Source: Ambrosia x helenae (lineage: Eukaryota > Streptophyta > Magnoliopsida > Asterales > Asteraceae). From it: a DNA stretch of 64,000 nt. This document shows, in pieces, positions 1 through 9,904 of this stretch (position 1 is its first letter; each line of letters opens with the position of its first letter). The notes under the pieces were generated by a model. It saw only the letters and a program-made list of their open reading frames with translations. It was not told the origin of the DNA and did not search any database. The DNA is taken from NCBI GenBank assembly GCA_030844895.1, contig CM061224.1, positions 26,121,992 to 26,185,991 on the forward strand, given 5' to 3'. A program made the translations under genes and the position numbers.

Positions 1-272
1 TACTGATACAAAAGGCGGTGGAAAATATCTGATGCTAAGTGCTGATGAATGACAAACTACTGATGAGTAGTTTGTCTTCAGTACTTCTGAAGTGAACTTG
101 TCTGGTTTGGACTTCAGAACTTCTGATGAAGTTTCTTCTTCAGCACTTCTCATATCTTCTCTTCAGCAGTTTCTTGTCTTCTCTTCAGTACTTCTATACT
201 TAGCCAAAATGACAGAAGTGAATTAGACTAAGGTTTCCAAAAGTGGTTTCACCAATCCTCTTTGTCCTAACA
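1..272 (-). mobile_element. Copia-type LTR, partial (cut by window edge)
   Basis: This stretch is colinear with the right-hand part of the complete LTR at 22597-23297: same order of CTTCAG-rich words, and the same end, GTCCTAACA, at 272. By that comparison the element reads on the minus strand and 272 is the first base of its LTR. The rest lies outside the window. The next five bases, ACAAC, would be one target-site copy. No coding sequence is present. Confidence 0.8.
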
Positions 273-1030
273 ACAACCCTTGTTTGATTATACTCGTGTT
301 TAGCCTTTAATTGTTTGGGAATATATTTTCTGATCAAAAAAGGCAACCTGATTCGTTGTACTGGCTGTCAAAAGAAATCGTGTGATGATAGTCGTTTTTG
401 GCGTTGTAAAGCGATCGTTACTGTAATGATCAGAAACATTCCAAATAACTGTAATGATCACTACGATTAGTGGATACCATGGATCAGAGAGATTCAAGCT
501 AATCAAACTCAGGGCAACCCTTGTTTGATTATAATCGTGTTTAGCCTTTTATCAGGTTGCCTTCATCGTTGACCGATATCTCTCCGATAACAACCCTTGT
601 TTGATTATACTCGTGTTCAGCCTTTAATTGTTTGGGAATATATTTTCTGATCAAAAAAGGCAAGCTGATTCGTTGTACTGGCTGTCAAAAGAAATCGCGT
701 GATGATAGTCGTTTTCAGCGTTGTAAAGTGATTGTTACTGTAATGATCAAAAACATTCCAAATAACTGTAATGATCGCTACGATTAGTGGATACCGTGGA
801 TCAGAGAGATTCAAGCTAAACAAACTCGGGGCAACCCTTGTTTGATTATACTCGTATTCAGCCTTTATCAGGTTGCCTTCATCGTTCACCGATATCTCTC
901 TGATAACAACCCTTGTTTGATTATACTCTTTATATATGAATAGTGACCCTCTGGCAAACCTACCTCTGTTTTGAATTTGTTGCTTCCATAGAGAAGTTAT
1001 CAATCTCACTGTAATGATCAGGAACATTCC
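272..1030. repeat. Tandem repeat, unit about 317 bp
   Basis: The block starting AACAACCCTTGTTTGATTAT begins at 272, 589 and about 905. The first two units are near-identical over their length; the third diverges after about 110 bases. The apparent reading frames here on the minus strand (300-506, 617-1027) are copies of one another and follow the repeat, so I do not call them genes. Confidence 0.75.
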
Positions 1031-1559
1031 AAATAACTGTTTAATTTCAGCTTTTGTTTAACTATTTTAGCAACTTCCATAGAGAAGTTATCAATCTCAC
1101 TGTCCAACAACTGAATTTTACTTGCTTGCATGAAAAGTTGTTTTTAATTGTTTGGGAATTTATTTTCTGATAAAAAAAAGGCATAACTGTAATGATCAGT
1201 GTCCAATTCATCTTCCTTGTCTTAAAACCCTTGACATCGCTATTTGATTATACTCGTGTTCAACTTTATCAGGTTGCCATCATCGTTGACAGATATCTCT
1301 TCGATAACAACTGAATTTTACTTGCTTGCCTGAAAAGTTGTTTTACTAATTTCAGATTCTTGATACTTTTAACAATCGGATCGGCGCTAACGCGCAACCC
1401 ATACAGAGTTCGTTTTACCGGTTGTAGAAAGAAATCAACAGTCGGATCGACTAGATATTCCTCATGATGAGCAGGAATTGTTGCTTTATAAAGTGTTCGA
1501 TGTCACTGTGAGTAGATACATTTCGTTGAATAGTGACTTTTTAATGTTTTTTTATATAT

Positions 1560-1730
1560 GAATACTTTCCTACCTTTGTTATGAATTAGTATATAGAGAG
1601 CAAACCGACGATCATTCAAAAATTTAAAGTTACCGCTAAGCTCTGCGCCATCATCGACTACAGCAAACCGACGATCTTCCTCCACGACACTCCTAATGGG
1701 CCTCTCTTTATTTCACCGTATGATTTAAGG
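1560..1730 (+). pseudogene. Gene-like fragment inside the foldback region (copy 1)
   Basis: A coding-looking segment, repeated in direct orientation at 54960-55130. Both copies can be read with peptide words such as YSKPTIFLH. In both it ends near a GTATGA or GTACGA that could be a 5' splice site, followed by a T-rich stretch like an intron. I do not recognise the parent protein. It may be an exon picked up by the transposable element, or chance. There is no start or intact frame. Confidence 0.3.
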
Positions 1731-1980
1731 TTCTAGTTTTGTTTTTGTTGCTTTTTAATAATAAGTTTTGTGTTTATCAAACCCTAACGTCTGAAAATAT
1801 GGATCTCGTTGTTTGATCGGTTAGTGGACACCATGGATCAGAGAGATTTAAGCTAATCAAACTCATATCTCAAGCTGGTACAAGTTATGTTGGAGCAATG
1901 ATTTATTATTATTATTTGATTTATTGTTATTTTATTTCTGTTTTGAGGGTGTAATGATGATGATGATGGTTATGATTTGA

Positions 1981-2822
1981 CAAACGATTTTTGAAAGTAT
2001 CAAGATTCGGAAATTAGTAAACATTACGAAACGCGTCAAAGACCCGAAGTCCAGCATGTCGATTAGACATGCAAAAATCATGTTTTAAAAAAATATAGGT
2101 ATCGACTGTATAGTCGGAGCACCAGGTAAAATGATTCATGGAAGTTGAATAAACTCAGATGTTTCAACCAAAACACACAAACGAGCAATAAACGACCCGT
2201 AACGCCTCAAACGAATTTTGTTGTATTGGGAACAACTAAAAACATTTTAAAATGAATTAAAATTAATTATTAATCAATAAAAAGTATTTAAAATGAATTA
2301 AAACAAATTAATTTTTTTTTTAAAAAAAAAAGGTCAAAGCCCCTTGCTTTGGCCAAAGCTAGGCGCCTGTGATCTAATCAAGCTCAGCAGGCGCCTAGCT
2401 TTGGCCAAAGCTAGGCGGTTTGGCCTTTTTTTTAAAACAAAAATTAACTTGTTTTAATTCATTTTAAATACTTGTTATTGATTAAAAATTAGTTTTAATT
2501 CATTTTAAAATGTTTTTAGTTGTTCCTAATACAACAAAATTCGTTTGAGGCGTTATGGGCCGTTTATTGCTCGTTTGTGTGTTTTGGTTGAAACATCCGA
2601 GTTTGTTCAACTTTCATGAATCATTGTACGTGGTGCTCCGACTATACAGTTGATACCCATATTTTTTCAAAACATGATTTTTGCATGTCTAATCGACATG
2701 TTGGACTTCTGGTCTCTGTTTGACGCGTTTCGTAATGTTTAATTGATCGTTTGTGGTTTTCAGAAGTCACATCCGATCATTTTACTAATTCCCGATTCTT
2801 GATACTTTTATAAATCGTTTTA
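1981..2822. repeat. Long inverted repeat, arms about 350 bp
   Basis: Bases 1981-2367 are repeated as reverse complement at 2390-2822, with a 22-base spacer at 2368-2389 and one extra block of about 40 bases in the right arm. The centre carries AAAGCTAGGCGCC palindromes. A half copy lies at 55740-56470 and another at 50790-51020. The structure is that of a foldback MITE; no coding capacity is seen. Confidence 0.85.
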
Positions 2823-3089
2823 CTAATTTCCGATTCTTGATAATAATAAATTATTATAATAATAAAACAAAGGAACTAAGTTGCAAATATAATAATAATT
2901 TAAATAATAATAATGTAATATAGTCATGGTTAATGCTCAAAGAAGTCAATCTTTGTTGACTCCTAGAAGTCTTGAAGACCAAATGAATTTTACAAGATAC
3001 TTGAAACAAGGTATGGATATGGAGAATATGCAATGAGATGATTTCGTACAAGATTCCAATGCAAGCAAGTCAAATTCAGTTGTTGGACC

Positions 3090-3232
3090 AACTTGAGATA
3101 TGAGTTTGATTAGCTTGAATCTCTCTGATCCATGGTATCCACTAACCGTAGCGATTATCGTGTGTCATGGATCCTTTGAAAGTGGATACCATGGATCAGA
3201 GAGATTTAAGCTAATCAAACTCATATCTCAAG
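3090..3232. repeat. Hairpin with about 45-bp arms
   Basis: The block at 3090-3145 (TGAGATATGAGTTTGATTAG onward) returns as reverse complement at 3185-3232 around a loop of about 40 bases. The same arm is dispersed through both foldback regions. Confidence 0.85.
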
Positions 3233-3306
3233 CCGGTGCAAGTTATGTTAGTGATATCTGTCATCTTCTTCTTCAACCGAATGGTTGGTAGCTCTAGGTA
3301 AGAACA

Positions 3307-3492
3307 TTGTGGATGATGATGATGATAATAGCTTCTCTTCAGATTCTGATTGCACCGGTGGAATTGGAATTGGAATTGGAATTAATGTTAGGAATTGGAG
3401 TGGACAAACCGAGGCCTAAGGTGAATCTGTTTGGTGATGGTAAACCTAGAGAGGTTTTGCTTCAGGAGAAAGGTGTGGATTATCAGAATTGA
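3307..3492 (+). pseudogene. Gene fragment with a PREVLLQEKG-like peptide
   Basis: The plus strand can be read through words VNLFGDGKPREVLLQEKG and then stops. A similar motif, NPFG.A+PREE.L.E+G.DW, is known from plant eIF4B-type proteins, so this could be a captured piece of such a gene; that link is from memory and uncertain. It is preceded by a run of GGAATT repeats and an acidic stretch. The 5' portion recurs inverted at 51290-51350. There is no complete gene. Confidence 0.35.
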
Positions 3493-4194
3493 ATACTTTG
3501 AGATGACACGCGAAGCTTTAGACTCCAAGCGGATCCCTTGATCATTCACTTATTTAATGAAATTTAACGCGCATACCGCATTCGAATTGGTTTTTTATTT
3601 TTTCTAAAAGTAGAAAAAACTATAACAACATTAACAACTAACAAAATTATTGTAGAACAAAAGAAGAAAGTGTTCCTCTCTGTTACCAAGCATGTCAAGA
3701 AATGATAATTTTCAAATATTGCAGATCAAGGTCTTCGTTAGTACTTAACGGTGGTGAACAGTTTGAATAGCTGGGCCAAAGAAATTTTGTGAAAATAAAT
3801 ATTGTAGAACAAAAGAAGAAAGTGTTCCTCGTACACAATAGCTGTTGAAGGTAGTACTACATAAAGAGGAGTATATGAGAAGTTGCATTAAATTTACAGT
3901 TGTTAGGAATTTAATTCTGAGAGATGATAAAGGATAACGAAGATTAATGTTGTATTTTTTCCCGGAAGTACTGAATCTATTGTTAAAATCTTTGACTATA
4001 CGTGGTTGATGATGTCAAGTTTAAGTCGTTGATTCATTTGGAAATCGAAAACGCCTATATAGACGTTTGATTAGAGTTAAGACCTTTGTTTTTAATTTTT
4101 TTTTAACTTTTTAAAATAATTATATTAAAAAATATATAAAAAAATAAAAAACCAATTCAAAACACCAAAAAATACCCTAAATTAAAACTCTGAT

Positions 4195-4315
4195 CCAAAG
4201 CGCCTCGCTTTGGCCTAAGCTAGGCGCTTTGGATCAAAATATTCCACTTTTCTGCCACCTCGTACGATTTGACCCAAAGCGCCTCGCTTAGGCCAAAGTG
4301 AGGCGCTTTAGGGGG
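4195..4315. repeat. Twin palindromes (AAGCGCCTCGCTT family)
   Basis: Two palindromes of about 36 bases, centred near 4216 and 4293, each fold AAGCGCCTCGCTT against its complement around a GGCC core. The spacer contains CTGCCACCTCGTACG. The same two-palindrome layout recurs at 52325-52445 and, inverted, at 53405-53545. Confidence 0.8.
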
Positions 4316-4416
4316 GTTGAAATAGAAGTGGGGGTGTGAATAGTTGGAGCCATATTAAAAGTTTTATTAAGCAGGTGAAATATCCGTATGAAAAGTTTCT
4401 TCATGGTATAATACTA

Positions 4417-5084
4417 CTAGATTATACCCCGAGAGCATCCCGGGGTTAGAAAATTTTAATATGACACATCAATGTTACATATGAAATAGACTGAAGTATA
4501 ACTCTAATATTAATATCTAACCTAAAACAATGTACAACTTCAATGCGAACACCTAACCTAAAACAATGTAGAACTCCAATGTAACTCTAGTATTAACACC
4601 TATCCTAAAGCCTAAACAAATGTACAACTCTAACATACTAATATTGATACCTAACCTAAAACAATGTATAACTCTATTAACCTATTCGGCTCTGGTTGAA
4701 AATAAAATTCATATTTACTGGTTTGAACATAATTAGTGACTTGTCTATACATGATTAATGAATTACCTGAACACGTGTTTTTTCCTGTATGAACAATACC
4801 CCACAAAAATAGTCGTTTTTTTCTCCGTTTTTTTATATAGCAGTATGGTACTCGTTGGAAAGATAATAAAACGCTCGTTAATTTAATGTAATTTTTTCTT
4901 TAAAAAATCTCGTAGATGAAGATATTAACATTTAAAAATTATAGGAGGAAACATGAGAGAGAAAAATCCAATTTTTTTTCCTAAAATTAGCTTATGCCAC
5001 ATGGCATCCTACATGGCACTTTCAATTGGGAGAATGACTATATGAGTGCCTTGTAGGATTTGAGGCTTTCAATTATATAATAGA
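4417..5084 (-). mobile_element. Helitron, non-autonomous, complete ends
   Basis: Read on the minus strand the element starts TCTATTATATAATTG at 5084 and ends with a hairpin (ACCCCGGG...CTCGGGGT), then ATAATCTAG at 4417. It sits between A and T. TC start, 3' hairpin and CTAG end with A/T target are the hallmarks of Helitrons. It is 668 bp with no Rep/helicase gene, so it needs a partner in trans. The neighbour at 5225 is the same family. Confidence 0.8.
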
Positions 5085-5623
5085 TGGTGTTGGCTTCCAA
5101 AGTGAAAGTTAAAAGTTCAAGTTTCATAAGAGACAAAAAATGATGTATTAAAAAAAAGAGAAATTAGCCATTAAAAATGATTTTTTTAATTTTGCGCTCA
5201 ACCAATTATATTATATCACATTAACTAGATTATACCCCGGGATCGTTCCGAGGTTGAGAAATCTAATATGACATATCAATTTTATATATGAAATAAAATT
5301 ATATGCATGAAAACTTCGGGTAGCACCTAAACAAAAACAATTAATAATGTATCTTCAATGTTAATGTCTAACCTTAAACAATGTATAACTCTAATATTAA
5401 TATTTATCCTAAAACAATGTACAAGTCCAATGCTAACACATGTTGAAAATATAATTCATATTTACTGATTTGAACGTAATTAGAGACTTGCCTATACATG
5501 ATTAATGAATTATCTGAACACTTCGTGTTTTTTTTTTGTATGAACAAAACCCCACAAAAAAAAATTTGTCGTTTTTTCTCCGTTTTTTATATAGTACTAT
5601 GGTACTCGTTGAAAAGATAATAA

Positions 5624-5831
5624 GAGGGTGTTTGGGATTGCGTTTTGAATCTGATTTTTAGATTATTGCGTTTTGAAAATGCAGATAATCAGTTTTTAGT
5701 GTTTGGATTGCGTTTTGAAAACGCAGATAATCAGTTTTTTAGGCTACCAAAACCCAATAATCTATAAGCAGCTCCACCCTGCTTTTCCAAAACGCATAAT
5801 CTGTTTTCAATAATCAATCCCAAACACCCCC
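5624..5831. mobile_element. MITE, PIF/Harbinger type, TSD TAA
   Basis: Ends are GAGGGTGTTTGGGATTG and CAATCCCAAACACCCCC, flanked by TAA at 5621-5623 and 5832-5834. The uninterrupted Helitron at 4417-5084 has the joined site, which confirms the insertion. 208 bp, no coding capacity. Confidence 0.85.
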
Positions 5832-5898
5832 TAAAACACTCATTAATTTGGTGTATTTTTTTCTTTAAAAAAATATCGTTTCATCTAATAATTGTTTT

Positions 5899-6002
5899 GA
5901 GTCAACCACCACCACAGTCTTCTTCTCCGATGAACCTCCGGTCAAATTCCGAGTCAACCACCACCACAGTCTTCGTCTCCGATGAACCTCCGGTCAAATT
6001 CC
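5899..6002 (+). repeat. Tandem duplication, 52-bp unit, in the LINE leader
   Basis: Units at 5899-5950 and 5951-6002 differ by one base. They start GAGTCAACCACCACCACAG. A duplicated 5' leader block in a LINE could be a promoter subunit; that is inference. Confidence 0.85.
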
Positions 6003-6508
6003 GATAAAACCAACATCTCCTCCGATCACCTCCTTCGTAGTCTTCTTCTTCGTCTTCAACTCCTTCTTTTTCTTCTTCGTGTCATCCTCTGAATTGTTTT
6101 CTTCTTCTCCTTCGTAGCCTTCGTCTTCGTCTGCGATTTCGTTTTCTCCAACATTTTCGCTAACAGTTTTATCTTCTTCGTCTTCGATTTCGTATTCCCT
6201 CTCCGTTCTGCCTCCAACGGTCGTTTTTCAAAATTTGAATCCCTTTCGTTTCTTTTCGTTTCTCATTCGACCCTTTCCTTTGTTTTTCCATTCGGCCTCT
6301 TAATTCTTCCTTCGCCCCTTTACTATTTCATTCGCCCCTGTTCAGCTTCTTTCGACCCTTTGTTTCCTATTTCATTCGCCCTGTTCATCTTATATGTAAT
6401 TTAAGATCTTAATTAATATTTGATTATTAGTTTATATAAAACCTGTTTGAAGTTTGAACAAGCTGATAAGTACATACTTTTTGTTGCATGTACTGTCACT
6501 TTAGGGTC

Positions 6509-6510
<2 letters not shown>

Positions 6511-6553
<43 letters not shown>
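6511..6553 (+). repeat. (TAA)n microsatellite
   Basis: About 14 uninterrupted TAA units just upstream of the LINE coding region. On the minus strand it gives an artificial poly-isoleucine frame. Confidence 0.95.
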
Positions 6554-6554
<1 letters not shown>

Positions 6555-6611
6555 GTTACTGCCCCAGTAGTTCGTATTTCACGTTCCATGTAGCCTCTCG
6601 TAGCTAAGCCC

Positions 6612-7823
6612 ATGCCTTCCTCTCGTAGGCAGCGTCGGCGTCCTAATTTGGTGGCCATACCTTGCATTGCTGATGCAACACACCCGTGCCCCTTTAAATT
6701 CTTTCACTCTTGCAAATTCGGTATATCAAGCAGCTCCCGGTTGCTTGCTCACCTTAAACGCGACCATTTAGGGTGGGACGACGGTAGGGACAGTTTGCAG
6801 GATGCAATTTCTAGGGACCTAAGCCTCTTTGGAGAGGTCGGGGAGGCCTTGCGGAGTATTGATCAGTGGCTGTGTGCGTGGTGCATGTCCCTGCATGCGC
6901 TCAGCAGGGGGTGTCACAACAAAGATGGAGTCACGAAGTTCTCCCATAATTCCAACAGTGTCGATGATTTCATTTTGGGTATCCCCAAGCCCTGCCCACC
7001 GGTATCACAAAATGTTCATAATCCTGAGGCCGATGGGAGGTTGGCTGTTGATATTGGCCTTTTGGAACAACTTTTTGCTTTGCCGTTAGCGACTTTCAAA
7101 AGCATTCCATCCTCTTGTCGGATGGCGTTTGCCCAGGCGTTAACTGGGACCTTGCGTAGAGTTGTGGCTACCCCTGGGTCTGTTGAGGCTTGGGTAAAGC
7201 TGTTGTTATTGCCTCGTTGCACTCTACATGTGATACGACCATCCTCTAGGCAAGAGCGGCGGTCTGGGAACCGCAAATCATTACAGTGCAGCAGTATTAT
7301 GAGGGCCTTAGCTATTTGGAAAGACGGCAATGGGATTGAGGAGCTTGCCCTCCCGCTCCTAATGCAATATGCTGAAGGGCTAGTGAGCAGGCCCAACACC
7401 CGGCCTACCTCTGATAATGGTGGCAATGTCAAGCAATGTCTGCGGAAGGTCGCTGATGGCCATTTCACAGCCGCAGTTAAGGTTCTATGTTCCTCCGGGG
7501 TTGCTCCATTTGGGGATTCCACCTTGAAGGCCCTGATTGATAAACACCCCGTCACCGATCCCCCAGCATTGCCTAATGTCTTACCCTCTGAGGGTGCCCT
7601 TCAGGTCGACGCGGATTGTGTGTTACGGAATATTAAATCCTTTCCGAAAGGGACGTCATGCGAGAGGGATGGCCTTAGAGCTCAACATATCTTGGATGCA
7701 CTTTGTGGGCAGGGGTCCTCGCCACCTTCTGATCTGCTCTTGGCTATCACCGACGTGGTTAACATCTGGTTGGGGGGGCTTTGCCCTAAGGGCCTTGCTG
7801 TGTTTATTGCATCTGCCCCCTGA
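6612..7823 (+). CDS. LINE polyprotein, N-terminal part (zinc finger)
   Basis: 403 codons from the first ATG after the TAA repeat to a TGA at 7821. Near residue 30 there is a C2H2-type zinc finger, with the C-X12-H-X4-H half clear (CKFG..SRLLAHLKRDH). Such fingers bind the target DNA in RLE-type LINEs. The rest of this part has no domain I recognise. The frame stops in a run of five C. The following frame (from 7820) continues directly with the start of the reverse transcriptase fold (KPDNGIRPIAVGG). The element has therefore lost one base relative to an intact copy, or the base call in the C-run is wrong. Confidence 0.75.
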   Translation: MPSSRRQRRRPNLVAIPCIADATHPCPFKFFHSCKFGISSSSRLLAHLKRDHLGWDDGRDSLQDAISRDLSLFGEVGEALRSIDQWLCAWCMSLHALSRGCHNKDGVTKFSHNSNSVDDFILGIPKPCPPVSQNVHNPEADGRLAVDIGLLEQLFALPLATFKSIPSSCRMAFAQALTGTLRRVVATPGSVEAWVKLLLLPRCTLHVIRPSSRQERRSGNRKSLQCSSIMRALAIWKDGNGIEELALPLLMQYAEGLVSRPNTRPTSDNGGNVKQCLRKVADGHFTAAVKVLCSSGVAPFGDSTLKALIDKHPVTDPPALPNVLPSEGALQVDADCVLRNIKSFPKGTSCERDGLRAQHILDALCGQGSSPPSDLLLAITDVVNIWLGGLCPKGLAVFIASAP

Positions 7824-9847
7824 CTCCGTTACTTAAGCCCGATAATGGGATTAGGCCTATCGCGGTTGGGGGCATTTGGCGAAGGTTAGTCTCTAAAGTA
7901 GCTATGCGTAAAGTCGGGAAGGAGATGGCGACATACTTGGGTGATCATCAATTTGGGGTTGGAGTTCCCAATGGCGCTGAGGCCATCCTTCACAGCGCGA
8001 ACAGGTTTCTGAAAGCGTTTCACGATAAAGGATCCATGGTCATGCTCATGGTCGACTTTTCGAATGCCTTCAACTTAGTTGACAGGACGATTCTTTTTCG
8101 GGAGGTGAGCGTTCGCTGCCCATCTATTTACCCTTGGGTTCAGTTTCTTTATGCCCAACCTGCTAGGCTTTATGTGGGTGATACTTGTATGGGGGCATCC
8201 ACCGGGGTCCAGCAGGGGGACCCATTAGGGCCGCTTCTTTTCGCGCTTGTCCTGCACCCATTGGTTCGTCGGCTGGAGGAGTGTTGTTCCCTTCCATTCC
8301 ATGCTTGGTACCTGGATGATGGTACGATTATGGGAGAGGCCAAGGAAGTGGCTAAGGCTTTTGATATCATCCGAGCTGAGGGGCCGAATTTGGGCCTTAC
8401 GCTTAATATTAAGAAATCTGAAGTTTTTTGGCCATCGTGCAGCGGAGCGAAAGAGAAGTCTGGTTTATTTCCTAGCGAGATAGGGAGACCAGAGGGGGGT
8501 GTTAAGCTCCTAGGAGGGGCCGTCAGTCGGGATGAGGGGTATATTAGCTCTTTGGTCATTAAAAGGGCTAAGAAGGCAACAGAACTAATGCTCTCTCTGC
8601 AGAAGTTGAGGGACCCCCAAAGTGAACTTTTGTTGCTTCGTTCATGTATGGGCGTTGCCAAACTGTTGTTTGGCCTCCGGACATGTCCACCGGCCATGGC
8701 CAATGAGGCTGTATCCATTTTTGACAAAGGCCTTCGTGAAGCGGCGGAAGATATTGTGGTTTGTGGAGGGGCGTTCTTTGGGGATTTTCAATGGCGGTTA
8801 GCGTCTTTGCCGATTCGGTTGGGAGGGCTTGGTCTTTGTTCGGCGGAGGACGTGTCTGCCTATGCCTTTGTGGCCTCTCGGGTGCAGTCCTGGGACCTTC
8901 AAGACCACATCTTAAGGAATAGAGGGTTGGTGGGGATGGACTTGGATTATGAGCTTGCCTTGGACAACATTCGCAGCTCTCTCCCGGACTTCGATTTGGG
9001 CGGGTTTATGGATAAGGACACCGCCCCCAAAAAACCTCAACATATTTTGGCGAGTGCTTTTACCAGTAAAACCCTTCAAACCATGGGAGAAAAGTTTTCC
9101 ATGTCCCCATGCCAGAAAGCTGTGCTTGAATGCCTTAAAGGAGCGCATGCCCAAGATTTTTTGACTGCTCTTCCCATCGATGGGCTTGGACAACACATGT
9201 CGGCTGTTGAATATCGGGCTATCCTTAAGTATAGACTCATGATTCCCATGTTCCCAGTGGATGAGCCGTGTCCAGTTTGCAAAAAGGCATGTTTAGACAA
9301 ATTTGGGGAGCATGCCCTTCACTGTAAGGAACTGCCAGGATTTAAATACAGGCATGACCTGGTCAGGGATGTCTTATGGGACGTCTTACGAAGAGCAGGG
9401 ATTTCAGCTAGGAAAGAAGCCCCGGTTAATTTTTTGACGTATCCACTTGAGGGGCGGTCCACCCTAAGACCAGCGGATGTCCTTGTGTTCGGGTGGGCGC
9501 AGGGAAAACACGCGTGCGTTGATCTCACAGGGGTGTCTCCTTTGGTGGGACTTCGGGATTCGGGGTTTGTGGCAGGGCAAGCAGTCTTAAAAGCTGAATC
9601 CAAGAAAGTTGACAAACATGAAGCTGCTTGTCTTGAAAACCAACACGTCTTTGTGCCCTTTGCTTTTGACACATTTGGGGGCCTTGCTCCCGATGCAATC
9701 CGGTTTTTAGATCGAGTGCAGAAGGTGGTGCAGAGTAACTCTCCTGCGGCCAAGGACACAAGCTTTATATTTAATAGAGTAGGCTTTGCTATTCAAAAAG
9801 GGGTTGCGGCGCAGCTTGTTGCCCGTCTACCCGCGCCTCACTTGTAA
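7820..9847 (+). CDS. LINE polyprotein, reverse transcriptase and RLE part
   Basis: Frame open from 7820 to a stop at 9847; its first ATG is at 7904, but it is really the continuation of 6612-7823. Numbered from 7904: RT motif A with D51 (VDFSNAF); motif B at 102-118 (VQQGDPLGPLLFA); motif C with D138-D139 in WYLDDG. A C-X2-C...H...C motif spans 456-474 (CPVC, H470, C474). The RLE signature RPAD (522-525) is followed 14 residues later by D540 (VDLTG), with lysines beyond. All catalytic acids are present, so apart from the frameshift the enzyme looks functional. YLDD in place of the usual FADD is uncommon for plant LINEs. Confidence 0.85.
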   Translation: MTPLLKPDNGIRPIAVGGIWRRLVSKVAMRKVGKEMATYLGDHQFGVGVPNGAEAILHSANRFLKAFHDKGSMVMLMVDFSNAFNLVDRTILFREVSVRCPSIYPWVQFLYAQPARLYVGDTCMGASTGVQQGDPLGPLLFALVLHPLVRRLEECCSLPFHAWYLDDGTIMGEAKEVAKAFDIIRAEGPNLGLTLNIKKSEVFWPSCSGAKEKSGLFPSEIGRPEGGVKLLGGAVSRDEGYISSLVIKRAKKATELMLSLQKLRDPQSELLLLRSCMGVAKLLFGLRTCPPAMANEAVSIFDKGLREAAEDIVVCGGAFFGDFQWRLASLPIRLGGLGLCSAEDVSAYAFVASRVQSWDLQDHILRNRGLVGMDLDYELALDNIRSSLPDFDLGGFMDKDTAPKKPQHILASAFTSKTLQTMGEKFSMSPCQKAVLECLKGAHAQDFLTALPIDGLGQHMSAVEYRAILKYRLMIPMFPVDEPCPVCKKACLDKFGEHALHCKELPGFKYRHDLVRDVLWDVLRRAGISARKEAPVNFLTYPLEGRSTLRPADVLVFGWAQGKHACVDLTGVSPLVGLRDSGFVAGQAVLKAESKKVDKHEAACLENQHVFVPFAFDTFGGLAPDAIRFLDRVQKVVQSNSPAAKDTSFIFNRVGFAIQKGVAAQLVARLPAPHL

Positions 9848-9904
9848 TTCTTGTTGCTTTTCTAATATAATGAAAAAGATTTGTCTTTAAAAAAAATAAA
9901 AAAA

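Larger units (their letters stand above)
273..4390. mobile_element. Foldback-like composite repeat region (left copy)
   Basis: A 4-kb stretch of short blocks repeated in direct and inverted order, with no intact gene. One marker block, about 40 bases around CTGATCCATGGTATCCAC, recurs near 470, 790, 1826, 3100 and 3185, and again near 51190, 51465, 51970, 54910 and 55265. A single-copy stretch at 3500-3760 matches 54120-54440 in inverted orientation; one at 1560-1800 matches 54960-55200 in direct orientation. Internally palindromic, mosaic elements of this kind are called foldback or long-TIR elements. I see no transposase, so the class is not settled. Confidence 0.6.
5880..9890 (+). mobile_element. 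LINE with restriction-like endonuclease (RLE type)
   Basis: Insertion into the Helitron. It comprises a pyrimidine-rich leader (5880-6500) with a 52-bp tandem duplication and a TAA microsatellite, a coding region (6612-9847) and a short A-rich 3' end. Both sides carry a CTTTAAAAAAA stretch that may be the target duplication, though A-runs blur the exact borders. The domain order (C2H2 finger, RT, CCHC, RLE) is that of R2-like non-LTR elements, not of the APE-type L1 or RTE elements that dominate plants. Confidence 0.75.

Noticed and set aside
300..1027. Two similar minus-strand frames of 68 and 136 codons
   Set aside because: They are the same 317-bp tandem repeat read twice, and share no domain; frame length follows the repeat.
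6413..6667. Minus-strand frame with a poly-isoleucine run
   Set aside because: Comes from the TAA microsatellite and overlaps the start of the LINE coding region.
7016..9761. Many frames on other strands inside the LINE
   Set aside because: Shadows of the reverse transcriptase frame; none has its own motif.
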